A DNA stretch of 64,000 nucleotides from Lactococcus taiwanensis (GTDB lineage: Bacteria > Bacillota > Bacilli > Lactobacillales > Streptococcaceae): positions 248,001 to 312,000 of the forward strand of contig NZ_BNDT01000003.1 in the NCBI RefSeq assembly GCF_014905395.1, read 5' to 3'. The position numbers were made by a program, and so were the translations under genes. The notes below the pieces were generated by a model that ran no database searches, was not told where the DNA came from, and worked only from the letters and a program-made list of their open reading frames with translations. This document shows, piece after piece, positions 52,476 to 61,441 of this stretch. Position 1 is the stretch's first letter; each line of letters starts with the position of its first letter.

Positions 52476-52580
52476 ATCAAATGATGAAGGAAACCCACTC
52501 TATGGGGGAGAAACTAGTGGGTTCGATCCCCACCTCCTTCTTTTTATCCCTTACTGCAGCCTAATAGCTGCAGTTTTTTA
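52476..52580 (+). ncRNA. Candidate small RNA with a tRNA-like T-arm and acceptor helix
   Basis: GAAGGA (52486-52491) can pair with TCCTTC (52535-52540) like an acceptor stem. GTGGG-TTCGATC-CCCAC (52517-52533) is a perfect tRNA T-arm directly joined to it. Only 24 bases lie between them, so D and anticodon arms are absent. Alternatively ACCCACT (52493-52499) pairs with AGTGGGT (52516-52522). A terminator ends the transcript near 52580. The remaining bases of the 52357-52699 gap hold two terminators and no gene. Confidence 0.5.
52553..52579 (+). terminator. Small-RNA terminator
   Basis: ACTGCAGC (52553-52560) pairs with GCTGCAGT (52567-52574), then TTTTT. Confidence 0.85.
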
Positions 52581-52585
52581 TTTTC

Positions 52586-52613
52586 AAAAAACTTACAGAA
52601 ATGTAAGTTTTTT
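52586..52613. terminator. Second, bidirectional terminator before dltX
   Basis: AAAAAACTTACA, loop GAAA, TGTAAGTTTTTT: symmetric A and T runs. Confidence 0.8.
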
Positions 52614-52699
52614 CTTTTTCATATCTGTGTTAGAATAAGTACATAAATGTTACAATAAAAAATTTAGAAATTGTACATCTTTTTAATGAAGGGGAAATC

Positions 52700-52828
52700 A
52701 TGAACAAAAAAGAGATCGGTATATTTATCGGGAAAACCTTATTTTATTTCGTGATATTGTTAATTTTGCTCTATCTGTACTCGTATAGTCACACAGGTGG
52801 TGCACACTTTATTTACAATGAATTTTAG
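52700..52828 (+). CDS. dltX: DltX, small teichoic acid D-alanylation protein
   Basis: 42 residues, MNKKEIGIFIGKTLFYF at the N-terminus, one membrane helix and the conserved ending HFIYNEF. The C-terminal motif is required in the Dlt machinery, where DltX relays D-alanine. AAGGGG precedes the ATG. dltA starts 9 bases after its stop. Short but certain by position and motif. Confidence 0.92.
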   Translation: MNKKEIGIFIGKTLFYFVILLILLYLYSYSHTGGAHFIYNEF

Positions 52829-52837
52829 GAAGAAATT

Positions 52838-54364
52838 ATGAATTTAGTAGAAGAAATATTAGAAAAAGCGAAATCTTACCCTGAACGGACTGCTTTTGAG
52901 GAAAAGGATAAAGCATACAGCTACCGAGAGCTCTATTGTGCTGTGAATGAACTTTCAAAACTTATTACTGACCGACTGGTCAGTAAAACATTCACTGACC
53001 AAGAAACTCAATTAAAAGAACCACTGTTAATCTTTGGAAAGAATAATTTTTTGACTTTGGCTGCGATGTTGGCCACAAATTTGCTTGGACATCCCTATAT
53101 TCCGGTTGATGCCCATACTCCTTTTGAAAGAACAGCAATGATTTATACTGCGGCTAACCCTTTACTGACCATCTCGTCAGTAGAACTTGAAGCTGAATTT
53201 ACAGCTCTTTTCCATGATACTCTTGTTGTAGAGGATTTAGACTGGCAAAGTTTCACTGACAAGAATGTGTTACCTCCTTTGGATTACAGTCATGCAGTTT
53301 CTGGTGAGGAGAGCGCTTATCTCATTTATACTTCTGGTACTACAGGAATACCAAAAGGAGTGGAGGTGAGTCATAACAACCTGAAGAGCTTCACACAGTG
53401 GATGAACACGGCTTTTCTAACACTTGATCAAAACCGTATTTTATCTCAAGCTTTATACAGTTTTGATCTTTCAATCTTCAGTATTTATCCCAGCTTGACG
53501 ACGGGTGGAACATTGGTCTCTATCTCCCGTGCTGAAACCATAAACTTTAAACATTTATTTGAACGGTTGAACAGTACAGTGATTAATACTTGGGTTTCGA
53601 CTCCCTCATTTCTTGACATTTGCTTATTAGAACCTTCTTTTCAGGAAGCAACTCACCCTGAGTTAAAACAATTTATTTTTTGTGGGGAAGAACTGACCGT
53701 CAAAACAGCTCACAAATTATTGACCGCTTTTCCGTCAGCAAGTATTTTCAATACATACGGACCAACAGAAGCAACAGGCGCGGTAACCTCCATAAAAATT
53801 ACACCAGAACTTTTGAAAAAATATGAACGTCTACCTATCGGTTATGCTAAACCTGGTGTTGAGATCAAGATTATAGATAATGAAATTATTATAGTTGGTA
53901 ATTCGGTGGCTAAAGGTTATTATAAAAATCTGGAAAAAACAAACATTTCCTTTTTTAGTATAGCGGGTCAACCGGCCTATCACACAGGCGATGCAGGTTA
54001 TTTGGATGAGAATGGCTTATTGCACTATCAAGGAAGAATCGACTTTCAAGTGAAATTTAATGGGTATCGGATTGAGCTTCAAGACATTGAAAGTAATTTG
54101 CAAAAGTCTGACTCAGTTGAAAAAGCAGTAGTTTTACCAAAAACGAATGATCAGCATAAAGTGACAGCACTCGTAGCCTTTATTCAAACTAATCAAAAAT
54201 TTGTTGATAAAGCTTCTGAACGTGCGTTTACAAAGCAAGTCAAAGCAAGTTTATACCAGTCGATCATGGACTATATGATGCCAACCAAGTTTGTTTATCT
54301 TACTGATTTTCCACTAACTCAAAATGGTAAAGTTGATCGCAAGGCACTTGCTGAAAAAGTGTGA
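52838..54364 (+). CDS. dltA: D-alanine--D-alanyl carrier protein ligase
   Basis: 508-residue adenylating enzyme that activates D-Ala and loads DltC. ATP loop YTSGTTGIPKGVEV (about residue 165), FNTYGPTEATGAV and the final Lys in QNGKVDRKAL. Cytosolic. Contains two exact dispersed palindromes (52965-52986; 53163-53182), both in surface-type segments that look longer than in other DltA proteins. Confidence 0.95.
   Translation: MNLVEEILEKAKSYPERTAFEEKDKAYSYRELYCAVNELSKLITDRLVSKTFTDQETQLKEPLLIFGKNNFLTLAAMLATNLLGHPYIPVDAHTPFERTAMIYTAANPLLTISSVELEAEFTALFHDTLVVEDLDWQSFTDKNVLPPLDYSHAVSGEESAYLIYTSGTTGIPKGVEVSHNNLKSFTQWMNTAFLTLDQNRILSQALYSFDLSIFSIYPSLTTGGTLVSISRAETINFKHLFERLNSTVINTWVSTPSFLDICLLEPSFQEATHPELKQFIFCGEELTVKTAHKLLTAFPSASIFNTYGPTEATGAVTSIKITPELLKKYERLPIGYAKPGVEIKIIDNEIIIVGNSVAKGYYKNLEKTNISFFSIAGQPAYHTGDAGYLDENGLLHYQGRIDFQVKFNGYRIELQDIESNLQKSDSVEKAVVLPKTNDQHKVTALVAFIQTNQKFVDKASERAFTKQVKASLYQSIMDYMMPTKFVYLTDFPLTQNGKVDRKALAEKV
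52965..52986. repeat. ACTGAC-N6-GTCAGT palindrome in dltA, first
   Basis: TTACTGACC-GACT-GGTCAGTAA, exact, 9-bp arms; a further TTCACTGACC follows at 52991-53000. Confidence 0.8.
53163..53182. repeat. ACTGAC-N6-GTCAGT palindrome in dltA, second
   Basis: TACTGAC-CATCTC-GTCAGTA, exact. Confidence 0.75.
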
Positions 54365-54375
54365 GGTGATCAAAC

Positions 54376-55599
54376 ATGCAACCATATTCAACTCCATTTT
54401 ATTTTCTTATCCTTGGTTTAGCATTGATTCCTATTATTGTTGCTCATCTTTGGGGTAAAAAACTAATGTGGTATCAAGTATTATTTACCCTCATATTTCT
54501 TTATTTAACTTTTTCTGATACAAGAACCCTCTGGGCACTGATTAGTTTTGGGATATATCAAACACTTCTTATTAAACTTTATGAGTGGTACCGGATTAAG
54601 CAAAAGAAAAATCAAGATGTTATATTTTATTTCGCCATCCTTTTAACAATCCTACCTCTTGCTATTGTGAAAATCCATCCTTTGATTTATCCAATGCCGC
54701 ATCCCCCTTCCCTCCTTGGATTTTTGGGAATTTCCTACATTAGTTTTAAAACAATAGCCATGATTATGGAAATGCGAGATGGTTTGATTAAAGCGGTCCC
54801 TATAAAGGAATTTTTGTATTTTCTTTATTTTTTCCCCACTATTTCATCTGGACCAATTGATCGCTTTCGTCGTTTTACAAAAGAACTTAGTGCCCCGCTT
54901 ACCCAAGACAAATATCTCGATTTTTTAAATAAGGGAATAACTCGAATTTTTCAAGGGTTCCTTTATAAATTTATCATTGGGTACCTTATTGATACTTATT
55001 GGCTGCATGGTATTGCGATTTCAGCAACATTGCATCCTAACTTTTGGAATATGACCCAATCTATGTATGCTTATGGTCTGTATTTGTTTTTTGACTTTGC
55101 TGGCTACTCGCTTTTTGCTATTGGGGTCAGCAATTTAATGGGTTATGACCTCCCTCATAATTTCAACAAACCATTTTTAGCAAAAAATATCCATGATTTT
55201 TGGCAAAGATGGCACATGACCTTGAGCTTTTGGTTTCGTGACTTTGTTTTCATGCGCTTAGTTAAAACCTTTATGGTTAAAAAATGGTCAAAAAACATGA
55301 TCACAATTTCTAATATTGGGTATCTGACCAATATGCTTATCATGGGATTTTGGCATGGTATTACCTGGTATTATGTACTCTACGGAATTTATCACGCGCT
55401 TCTCATGATTGGTTTCGATTCCTGGAAGCGTCTAAAAAAACGTAAAAATTGGCATATTCCAGATAATAAATGGACGACCTCAATCAGTATTTTTATTACT
55501 TTTAATCTTGTCATGTTGAGCTTTCTGATTTTCTCAGGAATCCCAAATTATGCGATTATGCATAGTTTAGACCCCCATTACCCACTTCCTAATTTTTAA
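54376..55599 (+). CDS. dltB: D-alanyl transfer membrane protein DltB (MBOAT)
   Basis: 407-residue membrane-bound O-acyltransferase with about 11 helices; conserved FFPTISSGPIDRFRRF, the DFWQRWHMTLSFWFRDFVF block and the catalytic His in MGFWHGITWYY. Passes D-Ala from DltC across the membrane to teichoic acid. 11 bases after dltA. Confidence 0.95.
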   Translation: MQPYSTPFYFLILGLALIPIIVAHLWGKKLMWYQVLFTLIFLYLTFSDTRTLWALISFGIYQTLLIKLYEWYRIKQKKNQDVIFYFAILLTILPLAIVKIHPLIYPMPHPPSLLGFLGISYISFKTIAMIMEMRDGLIKAVPIKEFLYFLYFFPTISSGPIDRFRRFTKELSAPLTQDKYLDFLNKGITRIFQGFLYKFIIGYLIDTYWLHGIAISATLHPNFWNMTQSMYAYGLYLFFDFAGYSLFAIGVSNLMGYDLPHNFNKPFLAKNIHDFWQRWHMTLSFWFRDFVFMRLVKTFMVKKWSKNMITISNIGYLTNMLIMGFWHGITWYYVLYGIYHALLMIGFDSWKRLKKRKNWHIPDNKWTTSISIFITFNLVMLSFLIFSGIPNYAIMHSLDPHYPLPNF

Positions 55600-55641
55600 T
55601 TATTAGGATAAACATATCATTTCATCTATAAGGAGAAGAAA

Positions 55642-55881
55642 ATGCAAGAACAAATTTTTGATATTATTGAATCAGTGTCAGGGACAGACGAATTTCGTGA
55701 AGATTTAAACATGGACCTCTTTGAAGAAGGGATTCTTGACTCAATGAAAGCAATTATGCTCATTGTGGAATTAGAAGGAACTTTTGATATCAGTCTTCCT
55801 CCATCAGAAATGGACCGTGAAGATTGGAATACAGCGTATAAGATTGTAGAACGCATTCAGGAAAAAATCGATGAAAATTAA
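55642..55881 (+). CDS. dltC: D-alanyl carrier protein
   Basis: 79-residue acyl-carrier-like protein; phosphopantetheine Ser34 in EGILDSMKA. AAGGAG precedes the ATG. Overlaps dltD by 11 bp. Confidence 0.95.
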   Translation: MQEQIFDIIESVSGTDEFREDLNMDLFEEGILDSMKAIMLIVELEGTFDISLPPSEMDREDWNTAYKIVERIQEKIDEN

Positions 55882-57142
55882 ATTTTTTAAAGCAGGAGCT
55901 CCATTGATTTTAGCTTTAATTTTAGTTGCTTCCTTAATATTTCTTCCTTTTAATATTGGGGGAAAGTATACTAAAAGAGAACTAACAGATTTTGCCCAAT
56001 CACCATTGAATACCCCTAGTTTTACAGGATATTCTATAAAAAAACAAGCTTTTTCAGATCCAAGTTTCCTCCCTCTTTTAGGTTCATCAGAAATGGAACA
56101 TGTCGATTCATTCCACCCGAGTGCCTATTTTTCAAAATATCCTGCTGGCTTTACACCTTACCTCGTAGGGCAACCAGGAACCACGACATTGACTCAATTT
56201 TTTTATGTGAATTCTGTTGCACATGAGCTAAAAAATCGTAAGATGGTTTTTATCATAAGTCCTCAATGGTTTTCTAAGTTAGGGATAGTTGAACCAGAGT
56301 TTAGAAATTTTGTTTCTAAAGGTGAAATTTATAGTTGGATGAAAACAGCTAATCCTAAATCAAGCACCACGACACAACTTGCTAAACATCTTTTACAGTT
56401 TAAATCATTGGAAGCAGAAGAGACAATTCACTCCGCACTTGAACGGCTAGCAGCTAAAAAATCACTGACGAGTTGGCAACGGTTATCAGTTAGCACCTCC
56501 CTTCAATTTTGGAAGAAAGAGGACATTCTATTTTCTAAATTATCTCAAGGAGTTGCGGGAAAAATTGGTTTATCTCAAAAAATAAAGACTTATGAAAAAC
56601 ACCTTCCAAAAAAACCAGAAAGACAGGCTTTAGATCAACTGGCCTACGACCAAGGTAAGGAAAATTCAAATAACAATCCTTTCCAGATTAACAACAACGT
56701 TTGGAATAAAAGAATCAAGTCTAAATATAAATCAATCGAAAATAAAAAAGTAAATGTTAGCTATTTATCTAGTCCGGAATATCTTGATTTTCAGCAACTT
56801 TTGAACCTCTTTGCAAAAAATCATAACGATATCTTGTTCCTTATACAGCCAGTTAACGGGACCTGGTCCAGTTATACGGGGGTATCGGAAGAGACACTGC
56901 AAGCCTTTAGCTCAAAGATTAAAACTCAATTACAAAATCAGGGGTTTAACCAGATTGCAGACTTTACCGATATGTACAATACGGAGTATGCTTCTGGAGA
57001 TACTATTCACTTTGGACCAAGAGGTTGGTTGGCTGCTGATAGGGCTATTGAACAGTTTATGAAACAACCAGCCAAACAGCACTATAAGATTAATAACAAA
57101 AAATTTTTAACCTATAATTGGGCAGCAAATACAGCTTTCTAA
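55871..57142 (+). CDS. dltD: DltD, teichoic acid D-alanylation protein
   Basis: 423 residues, N-terminal membrane anchor (LILALILVASLIFLPF) and an extracellular SGNH-like domain: LLGSSEMEH with the catalytic Ser near residue 73 and DTIHFGPRGW with Asp/His near the C-terminus. Final D-alanyl transfer onto lipoteichoic acid. Last gene of dltXABCD; no strong terminator is seen before the mgtA promoter. Confidence 0.94.
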   Translation: MKIKFFKAGAPLILALILVASLIFLPFNIGGKYTKRELTDFAQSPLNTPSFTGYSIKKQAFSDPSFLPLLGSSEMEHVDSFHPSAYFSKYPAGFTPYLVGQPGTTTLTQFFYVNSVAHELKNRKMVFIISPQWFSKLGIVEPEFRNFVSKGEIYSWMKTANPKSSTTTQLAKHLLQFKSLEAEETIHSALERLAAKKSLTSWQRLSVSTSLQFWKKEDILFSKLSQGVAGKIGLSQKIKTYEKHLPKKPERQALDQLAYDQGKENSNNNPFQINNNVWNKRIKSKYKSIENKKVNVSYLSSPEYLDFQQLLNLFAKNHNDILFLIQPVNGTWSSYTGVSEETLQAFSSKIKTQLQNQGFNQIADFTDMYNTEYASGDTIHFGPRGWLAADRAIEQFMKQPAKQHYKINNKKFLTYNWAANTAF

Positions 57143-57173
57143 AACTGAATCAAATAAAAAATTACAAAAAGAA

Positions 57174-57202
57174 TTGACAAAAAAACGTTAAATAGATATA
57201 AT
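57174..57202 (+). promoter_or_regulatory. Consensus promoter of the mgtA leader
   Basis: TTGACA (57174-57179), 17 bp, TATAAT (57197-57202): perfect. Confidence 0.9.
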
Positions 57203-57209
57203 AGTTTTG

Positions 57210-57375
57210 GTTATGGTTATCATAGCCATCGGTAGGTGAGGCTACCACAGGGATACGGGTTGCTGCCGCAGAGTCGTGGAGACACGATGAGAGGGCCAAC
57301 AGTTCATGTCGAAAAACAAGGCATGAAATAGTGCAACAACATTGCCCTGTGGAGCTAAAGCTTGAACGATGACAG
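57210..57375 (+). ncRNA. M-box (Mg2+) riboswitch
   Basis: Conserved M-box blocks in order: GGTAGGTGAGGCTACC, GGGATACGGGTTGCTGCCG, GGCCAACAG, and at the 3' side GCCCTGTGGAGCTAAAGCTT followed by GAACGATG. P1 can form from CATCG and CGATG. The downstream gene is a Mg2+ P-type ATPase, the expected target. Confidence 0.9.
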
Positions 57376-57453
57376 GAACTGGTTCGCTTTATCATGCAAT
57401 CTTTTTGGAATTATTCCCTTGTCTACGTTCAAGCACGTAGGCAAGGTTTTTTT
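57360..57453 (+). terminator. M-box expression platform: antiterminator and terminator
   Basis: The terminator is CCTTGTCTACGT (57417-57428) with ACGTAGGCAAGG (57435-57446), then T7. The alternative helix pairs GCTTGAACG (57360-57368, end of the aptamer) with CGTTCAAGC (57426-57434), nine perfect base pairs that exclude the terminator. High Mg2+ should lock the aptamer and allow termination. Confidence 0.88.
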
Positions 57454-57477
57454 ATACTTAAAGGAGGTGAAAACGGA

Positions 57478-57573
57478 ATGGAAACTCAATGTAATAACAG
57501 CTCTGACCCTGATAGGCCGCAGCTAAATAACAAGGTCCAGAAAACAATTTCCGTTTTCATTACCTTAATTTAA
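57478..57573 (+). CDS. mgtA leader ORF, 31 codons
   Basis: Reads METQCNNSSDPDRPQ, then a basic and hydrophobic tail ending FITLI. AAAGGAGGTG lies 7-8 bases before the ATG, the strongest ribosome site in the region. It is downstream of the M-box terminator and ends 60 bases before mgtA. The acidic-proline stretch DPDRP resembles the EPDP part of enterobacterial MgtL, which destabilises ribosomes at low Mg2+. Regulatory role is inferred; a GCC/GGC hairpin follows (about 57576-57600). Confidence 0.6.
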   Translation: METQCNNSSDPDRPQLNNKVQKTISVFITLI

Positions 57574-57633
57574 TGTAGCCCGAAAGGCTGGGGCTGTACA
57601 TCTAGAAAAAAATAAAAAAAGAGGTACAGACCA

Positions 57634-60354
57634 ATGAAGAAAATAAACAGAAAAGATTTTACAAGCACAGGAACTAGTCGTCAAGAAGAAGTTAATGCAA
57701 GATTAGTCAATGCAAAGAACGCAACAAAAGAAGAATTATTCAAAACTTACAACTCCTCTGATCGAGGAATTGAACATAACGAAGTTGAAGCTGCGCGTGA
57801 ACGTTATGGCTCTAACAATATCACACAAGGTAAAAAGATATCTTTTATCAAAAGACTCTACGAGGCCTTTGTGAACCCTTTTACTGCAATTTTATTTGTT
57901 TTAGCCCTTGTGTCAGCTTTCACTGATATTATCTTAGCTGAACCCGGACAATCCGATCCAATGGCTTTAATCATCATTACAACGATGGTTTTAATATCAG
58001 GTGTCTTACGCTTTATTCAAGAAACGCGAAGTGGAAACGCTGCTGAAAATTTACTTAAGATGATTAAAACAACAACAAATATTCATCGAAAGGAAATAGG
58101 CAGTAAAGAACTCCCCATTGAAGAGGTCGTAGTCGGAGACATTATTCATTTATCAGCGGGAGATATGGTACCAGCAGATCTTCGGATACTGCAAGCCAAA
58201 GATTTATTTATAAGTCAGGCTTCACTTACAGGGGAGAGCGAGCCTGTTGAAAAATATAATGAAGTGCCTACGCAACAATATGATGCCCTAACAGAGGTAC
58301 CTAATCTTGCTTTTATGGGGTCAAATGTAATTAGCGGAAGTGCATTTGGAATAGTTATTGCTGTTGGAGATGATACTATTTTTGGAGAGATGGCTCAAAC
58401 CGTTACAGAGAAACCCGATAAAACTACATTTGAAAAAGGGGTTAATTCAGTTTCTTGGGTACTTATCCGTTTTATGCTAGTAATGGTGCCTATCGTCCTG
58501 TTCATTAACGGTTTTACAAAAGGAGATTGGATGGAAGCAAGTCTCTTTGCTTTAGCCGTAGCTGTTGGGCTTACGCCAGAGATGCTCCCTATGATTGTAA
58601 CGACTTGCTTGGCTAAAGGTGCTGTAGCGATGTCAAAAGAAAAAACCATCATTAAGAATTTAAATTCAATCCAGAATCTTGGCTCTATGAATATTCTTTG
58701 TACAGATAAAACTGGTACACTCACCCAAGATAAAGTAGTATTAATGTATCATTTAAACATTGATGGAAAAGAAGATGCACGTGTATTGAAACATGCTTTT
58801 CTTAATAGTTATTATCAAACAGGTTTAAAAAATTTAATGGATTTGGCAATTATCCAAGCGACAGAGGATAAACAAGTTGAGTATCCTGAATTGTTAGAGT
58901 TGGAAAAGCAATATACAAAAGTAGATGAGATACCTTTTGATTTTGAACGACGCCGTATGAGTGTTGTCATCCAAGCGAATGCTGATAATAACTCAGAGAC
59001 ACAGTTGCTAACTAAAGGTGCTGTAGAAGAGATGCTCTCTATTTGTAGCCAAGTTGAATATGAGGGGAATATAGTCCCACTTAGTTCTGAAATGCGCACA
59101 CATATCCTTTCTCAGGTTGAAAAGTTAAATGATGATGGAATGAGAGTTATTGCCTTAGCCAAAAAACTCAATCCATCTCCAATTAATACACTATCCATCA
59201 ATGATGAATCGGATATGATTTTGATGGGTTATCTTTCATTTTTAGATCCTCCAAAAGAATCTACAGTAAAAGCTATTAAAGCTCTTAATAAGTATGGTGT
59301 TGAGGTGAAGATATTAACTGGAGATAACGATAGAGTTACACGTTCTGTTTGTAAACAAGTAGGTCTACCCGTAAATCGGATTGTTTTAGGGACAGACATA
59401 GATCAAATGAATGAACAACAATTAGAAAGTACCGCAAAAGAAGTGAGTGTTTTTGCCAAACTTTCACCTCAACAAAAATCTAGAATCGTTAGAGCACTTA
59501 GGAATAGCGGGAATAGTGTCGGTTATATGGGGGATGGAATTAATGATGCAGCAGCAATGAAAGCATCGGATGTTGGAATATCCGTCGATACTGCTGTTGA
59601 TATTGCTAAGGAATCAGCAGATGTAATCTTACTTGAAAAAGATTTGATGGTGCTTGAAAAGGGGATTATCGAAGGGCGTAAGACATACGCTAACATGATA
59701 AAGTATATTAAAATGACAGCGAGTTCTAACTTTGGAAACATGTTTTCAGTTTTGGCAGCAAGTGCCTTTCTCCCTTTCATTCCAATGCTTTCGATTCATA
59801 TTATTTTATTGAACCTGATCTATGATTTTTCCTGTACGGCTATCCCTTGGGATAATGTAGACGACGAGTATCTTGTTGTACCAAGAAAATGGGATGCTAG
59901 CTCCGTAAGTAAATTCATGCTTTGGATTGGACCTACAAGTTCAGTGTTTGATATTACAACTTACTTATTGATGTTTTTCGTCATATGTCCTGCTACATTT
60001 GGTGATTTTAGTACACTAACCCCTGGAAGCCCAGCATATTTAGGTTTCATTGCGCTCTTTCATACAGGATGGTTTGTGGAATCTATGTGGACGCAAACAC
60101 TGGTTATCCATATGATCCGTACACCGAAAATTCCTTTTATACAAAGTCGTGCGTCAGCTTCGTTAACTTTGTTAACATTTTCGGGTATTGTTGGCCTCAC
60201 TCTTATTCCATTCTCGCCATTTGGTACTTCTATCGGATTAACGCCACTTCCCATGGTTTTCTTCTTATGGTTGTTACTTACGGTAGTATTTTATATGTTG
60301 CTTGTAACTTTATTCAAAAAAATATTCATCAAAAGATATGGAGAATTACTCTAG
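57634..60354 (+). CDS. mgtA: Mg2+-importing P-type ATPase MgtA
   Basis: 906-residue P3-type ATPase in the membrane. Actuator motif SLTGES (about residue 198), phosphorylation site DKTGTLTQ (about 358), TGDN and [11 protein letters not shown] in the P-domain, and ten membrane helices in total. AGAGG precedes the ATG. Controlled by the M-box and probably by the leader ORF. Ends in a strong terminator. Works alongside the CorA-type protein encoded at 30930. Confidence 0.95.
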   Translation: MKKINRKDFTSTGTSRQEEVNARLVNAKNATKEELFKTYNSSDRGIEHNEVEAARERYGSNNITQGKKISFIKRLYEAFVNPFTAILFVLALVSAFTDIILAEPGQSDPMALIIITTMVLISGVLRFIQETRSGNAAENLLKMIKTTTNIHRKEIGSKELPIEEVVVGDIIHLSAGDMVPADLRILQAKDLFISQASLTGESEPVEKYNEVPTQQYDALTEVPNLAFMGSNVISGSAFGIVIAVGDDTIFGEMAQTVTEKPDKTTFEKGVNSVSWVLIRFMLVMVPIVLFINGFTKGDWMEASLFALAVAVGLTPEMLPMIVTTCLAKGAVAMSKEKTIIKNLNSIQNLGSMNILCTDKTGTLTQDKVVLMYHLNIDGKEDARVLKHAFLNSYYQTGLKNLMDLAIIQATEDKQVEYPELLELEKQYTKVDEIPFDFERRRMSVVIQANADNNSETQLLTKGAVEEMLSICSQVEYEGNIVPLSSEMRTHILSQVEKLNDDGMRVIALAKKLNPSPINTLSINDESDMILMGYLSFLDPPKESTVKAIKALNKYGVEVKILTGDNDRVTRSVCKQVGLPVNRIVLGTDIDQMNEQQLESTAKEVSVFAKLSPQQKSRIVRALRNSGNSVGYMGDGINDAAAMKASDVGISVDTAVDIAKESADVILLEKDLMVLEKGIIEGRKTYANMIKYIKMTASSNFGNMFSVLAASAFLPFIPMLSIHIILLNLIYDFSCTAIPWDNVDDEYLVVPRKWDASSVSKFMLWIGPTSSVFDITTYLLMFFVICPATFGDFSTLTPGSPAYLGFIALFHTGWFVESMWTQTLVIHMIRTPKIPFIQSRASASLTLLTFSGIVGLTLIPFSPFGTSIGLTPLPMVFFLWLLLTVVFYMLLVTLFKKIFIKRYGELL

Positions 60355-60370
60355 AGTTAATCCATAAAAG

Positions 60371-60406
60371 AAAAAACACAGAAGTTTTATATTCTGTGTT
60401 TTTTTA
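60371..60406 (+). terminator. mgtA terminator
   Basis: AAAACACAGAA (60373-60383) pairs with TTCTGTGTTTT (60392-60402), then T. Confidence 0.88.
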
Positions 60407-60446
60407 ATTATAATAAAGATATAAAAATTATGAAAGGTACAGTAAT

Positions 60447-61364
60447 ATGAAAAAACAAATTTTATTACCTCAGGAAATAGATGAGAATGCTAAATTGTTA
60501 TTTTTAAGTTCAGGCTATGAATTGGTTAAGTGTTCTGATATTGAAGTTGAGACTTTACGGGAAAAAGGAAAACAAGCTATCGGAATTATTGTTTTTGGAG
60601 GTCATTTTGGAGCAGAACAAATGGATGTCCTACCACATCTCAAAGTAATTGGTCGTTTTGGTGTGGGTATTGATAACGTAGATAGTGCAGCAGCAAAAGC
60701 CCGTGGAATAAAAATTGTGAATACCCCAGCGGCAAACAGCCATTCAGTAGCAGATGCAGTTTTGATGAGTATCCTCATGTTAGCAAGAGAACCTATGGCT
60801 GCTGACTGTTTCGTAAAACGTAAACTATGGTCAAGAAATATTTCTCCTGATAAAGCTTTAAGAATGGGACAAGAACTACGTAATTTAACAGTTGGTATAG
60901 TTGGGTTAGGTACTATAGGCACAGAAGTGGCTACACGATGTTTGGCTTTTGGTATGCGCGTGATCAGTTATACTCCAAGTCAGAAAAAAATGCATCATGT
61001 AGAAAATGTTTCATTTGAAAAATTATTAGAAGAATCAGATTTTATAAGTCTAAACTGTGCTGGCAACTCCCAAACGTACCATTTAATAAATAAAGAAGCT
61101 CTATCAAGGATGAAAAACTCTGCTTATCTAATTAATTTTGCCCGCGGAAGTGTGATAGATACTACAGCTTTAGTGGAAGCTTTGCAAAAACAAAAAATTG
61201 CTGGTGCAGCTCTAGACGTTTTTGAAGAAGAGCCTCTGGATGAAAATGATCCATTACTTGGACTAGATAATGTGCTACTATTTCCCCACTTTGGATCTTC
61301 TACCAGCCAAGCAATTGAAAAAATATCAAAACAGTTAGCCAATAATATGATTAATTCTTTGTAA
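60447..61364 (+). CDS. D-isomer-specific 2-hydroxyacid dehydrogenase
   Basis: 305 residues, NAD-binding fold. VGIVGLGTIGTEVA is the dinucleotide motif (about residue 150); the catalytic Arg (NFARGSVID), Glu (FEEEPLD) and His (FPHFGSST) are in place. Close to the SerA/phosphoglycerate-dehydrogenase-like group, but lacks the regulatory C-domain. Substrate unknown. Single gene. Confidence 0.85.
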   Translation: MKKQILLPQEIDENAKLLFLSSGYELVKCSDIEVETLREKGKQAIGIIVFGGHFGAEQMDVLPHLKVIGRFGVGIDNVDSAAAKARGIKIVNTPAANSHSVADAVLMSILMLAREPMAADCFVKRKLWSRNISPDKALRMGQELRNLTVGIVGLGTIGTEVATRCLAFGMRVISYTPSQKKMHHVENVSFEKLLEESDFISLNCAGNSQTYHLINKEALSRMKNSAYLINFARGSVIDTTALVEALQKQKIAGAALDVFEEEPLDENDPLLGLDNVLLFPHFGSSTSQAIEKISKQLANNMINSL

Positions 61365-61383
61365 ATTAAAAAATTTCTAATCG

Positions 61384-61413
61384 TTGAAAGCAGCCATTAG
61401 CTTATGTTATAAT
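61384..61413 (+). promoter_or_regulatory. Promoter of the DtxR-family gene
   Basis: TTGAAA (61384-61389), 18 bp, TATAAT (61408-61413) extended by TG. A TAGCT/AGCTA dyad spans the -10. Confidence 0.7.
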
Positions 61414-61441
61414 GAGCTAGATATTAAGACAAAGTGAGTAT

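Noticed and set aside
52486-52541. Functional tRNA gene
   Set aside because: T-arm and acceptor-like helix are present, but the total length is about 55 bases and there is no D arm or anticodon arm; the seventh acceptor pair is A-C.
52838-57142. Nonribosomal peptide or other secondary metabolite cluster
   Set aside because: The adenylation and carrier proteins are DltA and DltC of the teichoic acid D-alanylation operon.
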